From an uncultured Lachnospiraceae bacterium (GTDB lineage: Bacteria; Bacillota; Clostridia; Lachnospirales; Lachnospiraceae), in assembly GCA_946405185.1 (NCBI GenBank), contig CAMJGH010000025.1, positions 1 to 33,945 of the forward strand: a DNA stretch of 33,945 nt, written 5' to 3'. Under the pieces are notes generated by a model. The model was not told the origin of the DNA. It ran no database searches and saw only the letters and a program-made list of their open reading frames with translations. Position 1 is the first letter of the stretch. Every line of letters begins with the position of its first letter. Shown here piece by piece: positions 8,303-15,755 of this stretch. The translations under genes and the position numbers were made by a program.

Positions 8303-9274
8303 ATGGAATACCGCAAGTTTCCCGGTTCGGGCCTGAAAGTGTCGCGCCTGGCCCTGGGCACCATGATGTTCGGCGGGCAGACGTCCGAGGCGGACGGCAT
8401 CGCCATGACGCACGCGGCGCTGGATGCCGGCATCAACTTCGTGGACACGGCCAATGTCTACAATCAGGGGGCATCGGAGATATGCGTGGGCAAGGCCTTA
8501 AAAGGCCGCCGCGACAAGGTGATCCTGGCCACCAAGGTGAACGGGCGCACGGGTGAGGACATCAACGAAGCCGGCCTCTCCCGCTGGAACATCATCCGGG
8601 CCTGCGAAGCCAGCCTGAAGCGCCTGGACACCGACTACATCGACCTCTACTACCTGCACGCGCCGGACTACGGCACGCCCATCGAAGAGACGCTGGCCGC
8701 CATGGACACCCTGATGCGCCACGGCAAGATCCGCTACTACGGCTTCTCCAACTACGCCTCCTGGCAGGCCTGCGAGATCCTCTGGAAGGCGGAAAAACTG
8801 GGCATCCCGCGGCCCATCGCCTCCCAGAACGTCTACAATCTGATCACCCGCGGCCTGGACGATGAGTTCATCCCGTTCGCGAAGCACCATGACATCGGCA
8901 TCGTGGTCTACAACCCCATCGCGGCGGGGCTTTTGGCCGGCAAGCACGTCTACGGCGACCGGCCGACCGAAGGCACCCGCTTTGCCTTAAGCGCCAACTA
9001 CGCCGCCCGCTACTGGAACGAGCGCAACTTTGAAGCCCTCGACAAGCTGATCGGGATCGCCGGCGGCGCGGGCCTGTCCATCCTGGAGCTGGCCTACCGG
9101 TTTGTGGCGGCGGAAGATTCCGTCACCTCCATCCTCTCCGGCGTCAGCAAAATGGAGCAGCTGCAGCAGAACCTGGCCGTGCTCGACGGCCCGGCCCTGA
9201 CACAGGATGTCCTGGATGCCTGCGATGCCGTCTACCGCGAGCTGACCGGCAGCCGCTTCAAGTACAACCGCTGA
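8303..9274 (+). CDS. Aldo/keto reductase
   Basis: NAD(P)H-dependent carbonyl reductase of the AKR TIM-barrel family, 323 residues, cytoplasmic. The full catalytic tetrad is visible: Asp48 and Tyr53 (FVDTANVY), Lys78 (ATKV) and His119 (YYLHAPD). The C-terminal part with YNPIAAGLLAGKH and the cofactor-phosphate loop around SILSGVSK matches the YajO/voltage-gated-channel-beta-like subgroup. AAAGGAG precedes the ATG. A strong terminator follows at once, so the gene is monocistronic. The substrate is unknown. It is only distantly related to the Fe-S-tailed reductase-like gene at 9924-11075. Confidence 0.92.
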   Translation: MEYRKFPGSGLKVSRLALGTMMFGGQTSEADGIAMTHAALDAGINFVDTANVYNQGASEICVGKALKGRRDKVILATKVNGRTGEDINEAGLSRWNIIRACEASLKRLDTDYIDLYYLHAPDYGTPIEETLAAMDTLMRHGKIRYYGFSNYASWQACEILWKAEKLGIPRPIASQNVYNLITRGLDDEFIPFAKHHDIGIVVYNPIAAGLLAGKHVYGDRPTEGTRFALSANYAARYWNERNFEALDKLIGIAGGAGLSILELAYRFVAAEDSVTSILSGVSKMEQLQQNLAVLDGPALTQDVLDACDAVYRELTGSRFKYNR

Positions 9275-9283
9275 CCAATGACC

Positions 9284-9322
9284 AACAAGGCTGCCGGATA
9301 CCCGGCAGCCTTGTTGTTTTTT
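9284..9322 (+). terminator. Rho-independent terminator after the aldo/keto reductase gene
   Basis: A 14-bp perfect stem (AACAAGGCTGCCGG and its complement, 9284-9297 and 9302-9315), loop ATAC, then a run of six T. Confidence 0.92.
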
Positions 9323-9375
9323 CGGTTTCGTTCTGCCTTGTGACCGGCCAGGACCGCCTGTCCGTCCGGCAGCCC

Positions 9376-9894
9376 CTACCGGTTCATCTTTACCGCATGT
9401 CCCATGACGGTGATGTACAGCCAGCCGATCCCGTCCTCCCGGACCTCGATGGCCATCGGCTCACCGGCCAATTCATACGTGCCAATGTAGACCTTCTGAT
9501 CCACTGTTTCCTCGACAACCTCTCCCTCGATACCGGCTTCGTCCAGACGTTCCGTGATGACAGAAAACCGGGTATTGTACTTGGGCTGACAGATGAACGT
9601 CACCGCTTCGTAATAGAAAAAGTCTGCCTCCGAAGCGTCCTTGCTCCGGCAGATCGAGATACCGCTGAGTTCCTTCAGGCTCAGGTCCGGCAGACCCATG
9701 GAAGCCCAGGCCTCCGCTCCCGGCCAGAGGACGGTCCCCTCCTCCGCAGCTTCCGGGAAACCAAACGCCGACGTCGGATCCACAGCGGGCTCTTTGGCCG
9801 GCGTTCTGGCGCACCCGGTCAGGAAAACCACCAGGGACATGACCAGCACGGCCAGCGCCCGCAACCATCCCGCTTCCCGTTTCATCCTTTTCAC
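9376..9894 (-). CDS. Small putative lipoprotein, copy 1
   Basis: A 172-residue secreted lipoprotein of unknown function. The GTG at 9894 is chosen because GGGAGG stands six bases upstream; the first in-frame ATG is three codons later. A basic N-terminus, a hydrophobic stretch (LRALAVLVMSLVVF) and the lipobox LTGC (Cys about residue 27) are followed by a Pro/Glu linker. A conserved domain then runs from PDLSLKELSGISI to the C-terminal ITVMGHAVK. It follows the Fe-S reductase-like gene by 29 bp, so the two are probably cotranscribed. A paralogue at 14812-15336 shares this domain and the same neighbour, so the pair behaves as a unit. Confidence 0.78.
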   Translation of the reverse strand: MKRMKREAGWLRALAVLVMSLVVFLTGCARTPAKEPAVDPTSAFGFPEAAEEGTVLWPGAEAWASMGLPDLSLKELSGISICRSKDASEADFFYYEAVTFICQPKYNTRFSVITERLDEAGIEGEVVEETVDQKVYIGTYELAGEPMAIEVREDGIGWLYITVMGHAVKMNR

Positions 9895-9923
9895 AGTGCA
9901 CCTCCCCCTGCCGCTCCGGCAGA

Positions 9924-11075
9924 TCATCTTCCGAACAGTTCCGCTGTCTTCACCATGCGCTCCGCCACCTTCACGCCGAACGGGCACCGGCTCTCACACC
10001 CCTGGCAGCCGATGCAGGCCGACGCGGTGGTGCCCAGCGCCAGATAGTGCTGCCGGACGCTCTCCGGCACCTCCGGCTGCTGGATGGCCAGATCGTAGAA
10101 CTTGTTGACCATGGCGATGTCGATGTCCATCGGGCACGGCTTGCAGTGCCCGCAGTAGGTACATTGCCCGGCGTAGGCGTGCAGCGGCGCGCCCGCGATG
10201 ACGGAAGCGTAGTCGCGCTCATCGTCCGATGCCGTCTCGTACGCCACGGCCGCATCCACCTGGTCTTTGGTGTCGTACCCGCAGAGGATGGACGAAACGC
10301 CGGGCCTCGTCAGGCTGTAGTGGATGAGCTGGGCCGGCGTGAAGGCCGCGCCGAACGGCGACCGGGCCGCGTCACAGAGCCGCCCGCCGAAGAACCCCTT
10401 CATGACTGTGATGCCCACGTTTTCCTGCTCGCACAGCTGGTAGAGGGCGGCACGCTCCGGATCGATGCCGGCAAATTCCGCGTTATCATACCCCTCGAAC
10501 ATGGAATCCAGATCCTCCGTGGCCGGCCGCATGTCAAACGCCGGGTTGATGGAGAAGAGGATCATCTCCACAAAGCCGCACTTCGCCGCCTGCGCCGCGA
10601 TGCGCGGGTTGTGCGTGGACAGGCCGATGTGGCGGATCAGACCCTTTTCCTTCAGTTCAAACACGTAATCCAGGTAGGCGGAACCGTGAGCCAGGTGCTT
10701 GTCCCAGTCCTCCTGCGCGTCCACGTAGTGGATCATGCCGAGGTCGATGTACCCGCCGCCGATGCGCGCCAGCAGATCCTCAAACGCCGGCTTCACGTAG
10801 GCCAGATCCCGCGTGCGCACGTACTGGCCGTTCTGCCAGGTGGAGCCCAGATGCCCCTGCACGTACCATTTGTCCCGGCACGGCGCGATGGCCTTGCCGA
10901 TGATGTCCCGCGATTTCGGATCCGGCATCCAGCAGTCGATGATGTTGATGCCCTTCTCCCCCGCATAGCGGATGAGTTCGATGGATTCTTCTTCCGGGTG
11001 GCGCTCCAGCCACTCGCCGCCAAAGCCCACTTCACTGACCATCAGGCCGGTCTTTCCCAGTTTCCGGTAATTCAT
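9924..11075 (-). CDS. Aldo/keto reductase-like protein with C-terminal 4Fe-4S ferredoxin domain
   Basis: A 383-residue oxidoreductase-like protein: an AKR barrel (residues 1 to about 290) followed by a dicluster ferredoxin tail with CTYCGHCKPCP (near 303) and CIGCQGCESRCP (near 353). Asp47 and His116 (MIHYVD) of the AKR tetrad are present. The usual catalytic Tyr is replaced within DCWMPDP, and the usual Lys is not seen in YVQGHLG. Chemistry different from ordinary NADPH carbonyl reduction, perhaps electron transfer through the clusters, is therefore likely but unproven. ATG 11075 is preceded by GGAGGAGG; the longer frame to 11096 is less likely. It is followed by the lipoprotein gene. A broken second copy lies at 15756-16644. 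Confidence 0.88.
   Translation of the reverse strand: MNYRKLGKTGLMVSEVGFGGEWLERHPEEESIELIRYAGEKGINIIDCWMPDPKSRDIIGKAIAPCRDKWYVQGHLGSTWQNGQYVRTRDLAYVKPAFEDLLARIGGGYIDLGMIHYVDAQEDWDKHLAHGSAYLDYVFELKEKGLIRHIGLSTHNPRIAAQAAKCGFVEMILFSINPAFDMRPATEDLDSMFEGYDNAEFAGIDPERAALYQLCEQENVGITVMKGFFGGRLCDAARSPFGAAFTPAQLIHYSLTRPGVSSILCGYDTKDQVDAAVAYETASDDERDYASVIAGAPLHAYAGQCTYCGHCKPCPMDIDIAMVNKFYDLAIQQPEVPESVRQHYLALGTTASACIGCQGCESRCPFGVKVAERMVKTAELFGR
9929..10192. repeat. 264-bp repeat, copy 1 (identical to 15761-16024)
   Basis: The 3' end of the Fe-S reductase-like gene (ferredoxin tail) reads the same as 15761-16024 over 264 bp by eye, without gaps. The sequences to both sides differ clearly, including the 5' part of the same two genes. 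Confidence 0.88.
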
Positions 11076-11117
11076 GGTTCCCTCCTCCATCACCATTATT
11101 CCCTGAACGTTTTTTCG

Positions 11118-12410
11118 TTAATCCCGCAGTGTTCCTATGGGCACAACCTTTACCCCGTCCGGGCGCGTCCAGGCCATTTCTCCGCCCGTGATCACCATCA
11201 GCAGGTCCGGCTCCCGCAGAGGAACCTGTTTTTCCTTCTCGTTATACTGCCTGATCAGTTTCCGAATCTCCAGCAGATGCCCCGCTCCTTCTTCGATCTC
11301 GCGGCTTCCCAGTTTGAACTCTATCAGCGCATAGCGGCCGTCAGCCAGATGAAGCACGGCATCCGCTTCCAGACCATAACGGTCATGATAATAAGAGAGT
11401 CTTCCTCCCAGTGCCTGGGAGTAAACCTTAAGATCCCGCATGCAGAGACACTCGAACAGAAAGCCGAATGTCTTCAGATCCATCTGCAGGGCTTCCGGAG
11501 ACAGCCCCAACGCTGCAGCCGGGATGGAAGGATCGGTAAACCCCCGTTTCATTCCGGATCGGATCGTCGTTGCGGAACGGATAGACGGACACCAGGCATC
11601 TGTATCCTCAATGACATACAGTCTTTGCAGTGCGTTGATATAGGCATCCATGGTCTGGATAGTCATGGTGCCGGCATTGGCGGCCACGTCTTTATAGATG
11701 TTTGTCTTTTTGGCAAGAGTGGACACACTGCGGGCATAGGAGCGCAGGATCATCTCTGTCCAGACCGGGTTTCGCTGTACGCCGTCTACCGTGGAGATAT
11801 CCGATTCCCGGATGTTGCTCAGATAATCCCTGGCGATCATCAGTTTGGCTGCATCACTTGTACGGCGCAGCGAAGCCGGCCATCCGCCGCGGCAGGCCGC
11901 AAAGATCAGTTCCTCGACGGAGAGAGGAGAGACAATGCCGTCAATATCCATCGCAGAATCGCCAAACAACGCCTTCAGCGACACTTCCCCGCAGGATTCC
12001 CCGGATTCAAACAGGCTCATGGGATACATTTTCATACGGGAGATACGCCCTGTCCCGGTATGCATGATCTGCCGACTGTCCACAGACGTAGAGCCCGTCA
12101 GAATGAACAGCCCTTCCTCCTGGCGCTGATCCACAGCGGTCCGCACAGCGTCCCACAGCACCGGCGCTGTCTGCCACTCATCAATGAGGCGCGGATTCTC
12201 CCCCTTCAGCAGCAGAGACGGTTTCATTCCGGCTGTCGCCAGGTATCCCTCTCTCCTGTCCGGATCCTGCATCCGGAGGATACTTTTCGCTTTCTGCTCG
12301 CCGGTGGTCGTCTTGCCGCACCACTTGGGCCCCACGATCAGTGTCGCCCCGAAAGCTCTCAGCCTCATATCCAGCTCGTCGTCAACGATTCTCGGCATAT
12401 AGTCTGACAT
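11118..12410 (-). CDS. AAA-type ATPase with DUF4143 C-terminal domain
   Basis: A 430-residue protein of the widespread ATPase-plus-DUF4143 family. Walker A is GPKWCGKTT (27-35) and Walker B is LIDEWQ (75-80). A sensor-like GSTS motif follows around residue 105. The C-terminus carries a PD-(D/E)XK-like core (ADAVLHLADG...IEFKLG, near 355-366). Such proteins are frequent in mobile or accessory regions and some act as toxins or defence factors; the function here is unknown. A good promoter stands 28 bases before the ATG. The next gene on the strand (the Fe-S reductase-like gene) begins 42 bp after its stop, so read-through is possible. Confidence 0.85.
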   Translation of the reverse strand: MSDYMPRIVDDELDMRLRAFGATLIVGPKWCGKTTTGEQKAKSILRMQDPDRREGYLATAGMKPSLLLKGENPRLIDEWQTAPVLWDAVRTAVDQRQEEGLFILTGSTSVDSRQIMHTGTGRISRMKMYPMSLFESGESCGEVSLKALFGDSAMDIDGIVSPLSVEELIFAACRGGWPASLRRTSDAAKLMIARDYLSNIRESDISTVDGVQRNPVWTEMILRSYARSVSTLAKKTNIYKDVAANAGTMTIQTMDAYINALQRLYVIEDTDAWCPSIRSATTIRSGMKRGFTDPSIPAAALGLSPEALQMDLKTFGFLFECLCMRDLKVYSQALGGRLSYYHDRYGLEADAVLHLADGRYALIEFKLGSREIEEGAGHLLEIRKLIRQYNEKEKQVPLREPDLLMVITGGEMAWTRPDGVKVVPIGTLRD

Positions 12411-12437
12411 AGTATACCCCCACGAGGAACTGACTGT

Positions 12438-12466
12438 ATTCTATCGCATGGTCCTATGCCCGTCAA
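12438..12466 (-). promoter_or_regulatory. Promoter of the AAA/DUF4143 gene
   Basis: On the minus strand TTGACG (12466-12461), 17 bp, then TAGAAT (12443-12438). The leader would be about 20 nt. Confidence 0.65.
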
Positions 12467-12696
12467 GGCGATTTATTGTTTTTGATGCATTTTATTATAT
12501 GGTTTTGATGCGATTCGTTATAGTGATTTGACGCTCCTCTTATGAAACGGGCAGCCTGCTCGCGGAAAAACTCTGATCCGCCAGCATTACAAGAATTAAG
12601 CGGGATCATACCCGGCAGGAAGGGATAACCCTGTCCGGTACCCTCATGCGTGACCGAACAGAGGGTTTTGTGTTCGTTGGGCGAACCACCAGAAAA
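12467..12696. other. Gene-free AT-rich spacer
   Basis: The stretch between the ATPase promoter and the terminator at 12697-12739 is AT-rich next to the promoter. I see no gene in it. A minus-strand open frame at 12463-12726 lacks an RBS and reads through the terminator, so it was not accepted. Confidence 0.5.
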
Positions 12697-12743
12697 GGAC
12701 GGACCGGTCTTGGTGCCAAACACCAAAACCGGTCCGTCCCTTT
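12694..12743 (-). terminator. Terminator after the membrane-anchored protein gene
   Basis: A 19-bp stem with one mismatch (12697-12715 against 12721-12739) and a 5-base loop. On the minus strand it is followed by CCTTTTCT. It lies 21 bases after the stop of the gene ending at 12764. Confidence 0.8.
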
Positions 12744-12763
12744 CTATGTAAAAAATATGTTCT

Positions 12764-13276
12764 TTATCTCCGCTGATCCGTCACAAATCGGTCCAGGACA
12801 CTCCGCACAACTTCAAACTGTTCCTGATTCCGAAAGACATATGTCTCCGTCCTTCCATCTTCATCCGTAAAGGCGGCCGCCGGTTTTGTGAGCGCAATCT
12901 GATGTGTCAGAGAAAAACCCGCATAGACGAACTGCAGGGAAAAACGGTCCGTCTGATACAGTTCCTTCCCCCCGATGGCAATCACGGGCCTTAGCTCCGC
13001 ATCTTCCAGAGCGGTTTGCAGGTCTTCGAGCATTCCGGGATCATCCATAACCATTTCACGGTTCTCCCCGTCTCCTCCGGGAATGTGATAAAGTACCAAA
13101 CCGGCGCCCGTGTCGAGGGGAAGTATCTCTGCCGCGGGCCGAACTTTTCCCAACGGAATACCGCCATACACGGCAAACAGCGTGTACAGCACCGCCAGAA
13201 GGAGAAGAACTCCGCAAGCGCCGATCAAAAAGCGCTTCCCATGTCCGATTGTCTTACGCATTTTCGAAATCCTCAT
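12764..13276 (-). CDS. Small membrane-anchored protein of unknown function
   Basis: A 170-residue protein with one N-terminal membrane helix after a basic stretch (FLIGACGVLLLLAVLYTLFA, about 16-35) and an outer domain of about 130 residues. No motif is recognised. The domain has alternating strands such as RFSLQFVYAGFSLTHQIAL and ends in a charged helix. The start is uncertain: ATG 13276 or the ATG five codons later at 13261, neither with a strong RBS. It begins 11 bp after the cysteine peptidase stop and is followed by a terminator, so it is the last gene of the kinase-stump/peptidase unit. A role as partner or inhibitor of the peptidase is possible but only inferred from position. Confidence 0.65.
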   Translation of the reverse strand: MRISKMRKTIGHGKRFLIGACGVLLLLAVLYTLFAVYGGIPLGKVRPAAEILPLDTGAGLVLYHIPGGDGENREMVMDDPGMLEDLQTALEDAELRPVIAIGGKELYQTDRFSLQFVYAGFSLTHQIALTKPAAAFTDEDGRTETYVFRNQEQFEVVRSVLDRFVTDQRR

Positions 13277-13287
13277 CGACTCTCTGT

Positions 13288-14484
13288 TTATCCATTATAT
13301 GGAATCAGTACAGAACAGTTCCAGTAGTAGGTAGTCCCTCCCGAAACAAATGTTTTGGCTCCTGTTCCAAACACCGATGTCTTTATCTGTTCGTCATTGC
13401 TGTCCCAATATATCATATAAAATGTATTGCTGGTGCTGACGTACTGATAACCAATCATCAGCACCGCATGTCCTGTCAGATTCGTAGCCAACCCTCCCAT
13501 ATAAATAGGGAACCGGTTGTTGAGATTATGTCTAATCTCAGTCTGGCTGTTCGCTTTTCTAATAAGGTCCTCGTATCCTCCAGTTGTTGCACCATAATAT
13601 GCAATTGCGTCATATGCTTTATGGGCCCACAGGATCCCCTGATCAAGCCCGACATTCATCTGTTGACAAATCACTTCCGGATAAATGTTGTAGTTTCCCA
13701 GCCTATATCGAATCAGAGAGCAGGAAGCACATGCCCAACACATGCTATGTTTTACCAATACTCCGTTTTCAAGAACATATTGTCCGCACAGACAATTTGC
13801 CATTTCCAGTACCTTGTAATCCGTCTGATAAATACTGAACCCAGCAACCGAAACAGACTGAAGAGAATCCGACATACTTTCCGATGCGGTAACAAGCCCA
13901 CTCCCGACCTCAACTTGGCCTACTGCCTCAAGTGAAACAGCCACCTGTTCCTTCTGAATCGGCAATGGTTCCAAGTCCGTCTGCCGTCCGTCAATCAGAT
14001 CAATATCAAAATCATCCGTAACAAAATGAGGGATATTATCCCGGTAGACCACTCGGCCAACATTTCCCTCTAATCGGTCAAAACAGCTGGCGTATCCCGC
14101 CGCACAGGAGTATAGCCACTGGTCATCTTCCAGCGAGGCAGAGATCAGAAAAATACATTTCCCGTTCTGAAAAACCGGAAACTCTATATTTCCTCTCGTG
14201 ATTTCCCCATTATCTTCTACATAAGTATAATACCCGTTCATGACTGTGCAGCTGACATTTGAATCGTAATTGATCTGATTCAGATCACTCAGAATACGGA
14301 CATTTTCCTGTGCAACCGTCAGCAGAGAATCGCGGTCGATTTCCGGAATTCTCTCAGTTGCAATCCGTATCTCCCGGCCTGGTTTCTCTCTCGCCTCCGA
14401 TACATTCGGAAGCAGGCAAATAAGCATGGCTGTCATGCATCCAATAGCGAGCACTCTGAAAGCACTCCTTCTCCTCCTACTCAT
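13288..14484 (-). CDS. Secreted papain-like cysteine peptidase with propeptide
   Basis: A 398-residue exported protein. The signal peptide is RRRR, then a hydrophobic stretch, then NVSEA at about residue 31. A propeptide-like region of about 190 residues follows. The catalytic domain has Cys249 in HSMCWACAS, His339 in LTGHAVLMIGY and Asp361/Asn363 in YWDSND. This is the Cys-His-Asn/Asp order of clan CA papain-like enzymes such as staphopain or the C39_2 group. ATG 14484 overlaps the stop of the kinase stump in an ATGA, with GGAGGAG in front, so translation was once coupled to the kinase gene. The substrate is unknown; maturation of a secreted peptide or defence against host or competitor proteins are options. 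Codon and base use are AT-richer than in the iol or ser genes. Confidence 0.82.
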   Translation of the reverse strand: MSRRRRSAFRVLAIGCMTAMLICLLPNVSEAREKPGREIRIATERIPEIDRDSLLTVAQENVRILSDLNQINYDSNVSCTVMNGYYTYVEDNGEITRGNIEFPVFQNGKCIFLISASLEDDQWLYSCAAGYASCFDRLEGNVGRVVYRDNIPHFVTDDFDIDLIDGRQTDLEPLPIQKEQVAVSLEAVGQVEVGSGLVTASESMSDSLQSVSVAGFSIYQTDYKVLEMANCLCGQYVLENGVLVKHSMCWACASCSLIRYRLGNYNIYPEVICQQMNVGLDQGILWAHKAYDAIAYYGATTGGYEDLIRKANSQTEIRHNLNNRFPIYMGGLATNLTGHAVLMIGYQYVSTSNTFYMIYWDSNDEQIKTSVFGTGAKTFVSGGTTYYWNCSVLIPYNG

Positions 14485-14820
14485 AACTCCTCCCTCTCTT
14501 TCTGAATCAGCACAAATGAAATCAACATGTGATGTTTTTCTTCATCATAATGTGCAGCATACTCTCCGCCGTGCCTGGCGATAATCTGCCGGATGGTGCG
14601 GATGCCTACTCCGATCTCCCTGTTTCCCCTCTTTTTGCTGGGCCACTCACCATTCCGGTCCGGTTTTGGAGGCGCATCACAGCTGTTCGAAAGGAAAACC
14701 GCTATCATCCCGGCTGAACTACAGCCCCTTTTCTGTAATTTAATATCAACCCATTTTTCTTCACTGTGCTCAGCAGTTGTGATGGCATTATCCAGAAGGT
14801 TTCCAAAACGGTCATCGGCT
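14481..14820 (-). pseudogene. 3' stump of a GHKL sensor kinase gene
   Basis: An open frame of about 112 codons encodes only the ATPase end of an AgrC/CitA-like GHKL kinase. The N-box FGNLLDNAI lies at its very start, then a G-box region EIGVGIRTIRQII, then a C-terminal strand. It resembles the intact kinase at 26459-27775 (FGNLLDNAIESA and AGIGMRNIRRIV there). Everything upstream (membrane part and phosphoacceptor His) is missing. The frame meets a stop exactly where the lipoprotein copy 2 ends, so the duplicated lipoprotein/reductase unit seems to have replaced the 5' part. The only ATG (14708) has no RBS. The 3' end still overlaps the peptidase start by ATGA. Confidence 0.82.
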
Positions 14821-15336
14821 GTTTGTCATTTTCGCCGCGTGTCCCATCACGGTGATGTACAGCCGGCCGATCCCGTCTTCCCGGACTTCGATGGCCATCT
14901 TCTCTCCGGCAAATTCATAGGTGCCCTGATAAATCTTCCAATCGATGTCGTCCCGGACGATTTCTCCTTCCAAACCGGCTTTGTCCAGGCGCTCTGTGAG
15001 GACCGAAAAGCGGGTGTTGTACTTGGGCTGACAGGTGAACAACACCGATTCATAGCAATAAAAATCCTCGTTTCCGCTTCCTTCGCTCCGCCGGACCGAG
15101 ATCCCGGTGAGTTCCTTTAGGCTCAGATCCGGCAGGCCCATGGCGGCCCACCCCTCCGCGTCCGGCCAGACGGCTTCTCCTTCCTCCGCGGCAGGAGGAA
15201 AGCCGTAGGGATTATCGGCTTCCGTCTGCTCCGAAGAAACCGGCTGTGTTTCAGCGGGCGGGGCGCTGCAGGCGGCAAGCGTCAGGATCAAAGCGGCAGT
15301 CAGCAGGGCAGTCAGTTTGTTGCTCTTTGCAATCAT
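14812..15336 (-). CDS. Small putative lipoprotein, copy 2
   Basis: A 174-residue lipoprotein. The signal (TALLTAALILTL) ends in the lipobox LAAC with Cys at residue 23. The same domain as copy 1 follows: MGLPDLSLKEL, CQPKYNTRFSV, MAIEVREDGIG and ITVMGHA are shared. ATG 15336 has AAGGAGG at ideal spacing, so it may be expressed even though its reductase partner upstream is broken. Its stop lies inside the junction with the kinase stump. The signal region and linker differ strongly from copy 1, so the duplication is old or the two have been selected apart. Confidence 0.8.
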   Translation of the reverse strand: MIAKSNKLTALLTAALILTLAACSAPPAETQPVSSEQTEADNPYGFPPAAEEGEAVWPDAEGWAAMGLPDLSLKELTGISVRRSEGSGNEDFYCYESVLFTCQPKYNTRFSVLTERLDKAGLEGEIVRDDIDWKIYQGTYEFAGEKMAIEVREDGIGRLYITVMGHAAKMTNSR

Positions 15337-15414
15337 GGCATCCTCCTTGCAAGATCTCCTATGGATCGTAAGCGTAAAACCATGCGCCTGTTCTAATCCG
15401 TGACTCTGTGCGAT

Positions 15415-15453
15415 ACTCTAAAAAACTCACAAAACTAGCGAGTTTTTTAGAGT
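15415..15453. repeat. Perfect 14-bp inverted repeat
   Basis: ACTCTAAAAAACTC (15415-15428) and its exact complement (15440-15453) flank an 11-base loop. It stands 25 bp before the IS66-like start codon. It could be an IS regulatory sequence or a hairpin; there is no T-run outside the stem on either side. Confidence 0.65.
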
Positions 15454-15477
15454 CACTCCCAAGGAGGCACAGAAGCC

Positions 15478-15516
15478 ATGGATAAATCCACCTACGAAGT
15501 CCGCCTGGCAAACTGG
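15478..15516 (+). pseudogene. 5' scrap of an IS66-family accessory gene (tnpA-like)
   Basis: AAGGAGG precedes an ATG that opens MDKSTYEVRLANW, the start typical of short IS66-family accessory (TnpA-type) proteins in Clostridia. The similarity ends after about 13 codons and the following frame is unrelated. No transposase follows. It marks a past IS insertion or recombination at the duplication boundary. The assignment rests on recall of the family N-terminus only. Confidence 0.5.
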
Positions 15517-15755
15517 ACATGGGGTCCTCCTCACAGTCGGACTGATGTGTTGTCCGTTTACCCGGTTTTCCTCCGCTCACTTCCGCCAGACTTCTTTAAA
15601 CAGTTTACACGTCTGCGAATTAACGAACAACCCATCATACCTGAAAGGCTGCATATATTCCTGAAAGGTACATCCATCCATGTTGATGACTTATTCTTTT
15701 TGACTATCGTATCCCCACAGCGACCCTGCAAACAGCTCATGTCCCGCTCTATCCC

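Larger units (their letters stand above)
15337..15755. other. Intergenic junction region with hairpin and IS scrap
   Basis: About 420 bases separate lipoprotein copy 2 from the broken reductase gene; in copy 1 this spacing is 29 bp. It holds a perfect 14-bp inverted repeat and an IS66 tnpA 5' scrap. Between 15517 and 15755 there is AT-richer DNA in which I see no convincing gene. One minus-strand frame of about 35 codons near 15580-15690 has no RBS. Confidence 0.6.

Noticed and set aside
10047-12407. 786-codon plus-strand open frame across the reductase and ATPase genes
   Set aside because: Covers two minus-strand genes with clear motifs; no RBS.
12463-12726. Minus-strand 87-codon open frame in the spacer before the ATPase promoter
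   Set aside because: No RBS, no family signs, and it runs through the terminator hairpin and over the ATPase promoter.
14481-14708. 75-codon open frame read as an intact small gene
   Set aside because: It is only the ATG-started part of the kinase stump, which continues open to 14820 and lacks an RBS at this ATG.
15580-15690. Short minus-strand frame in the duplication spacer
   Set aside because: No RBS, only about 35 codons, no recognisable similarity.
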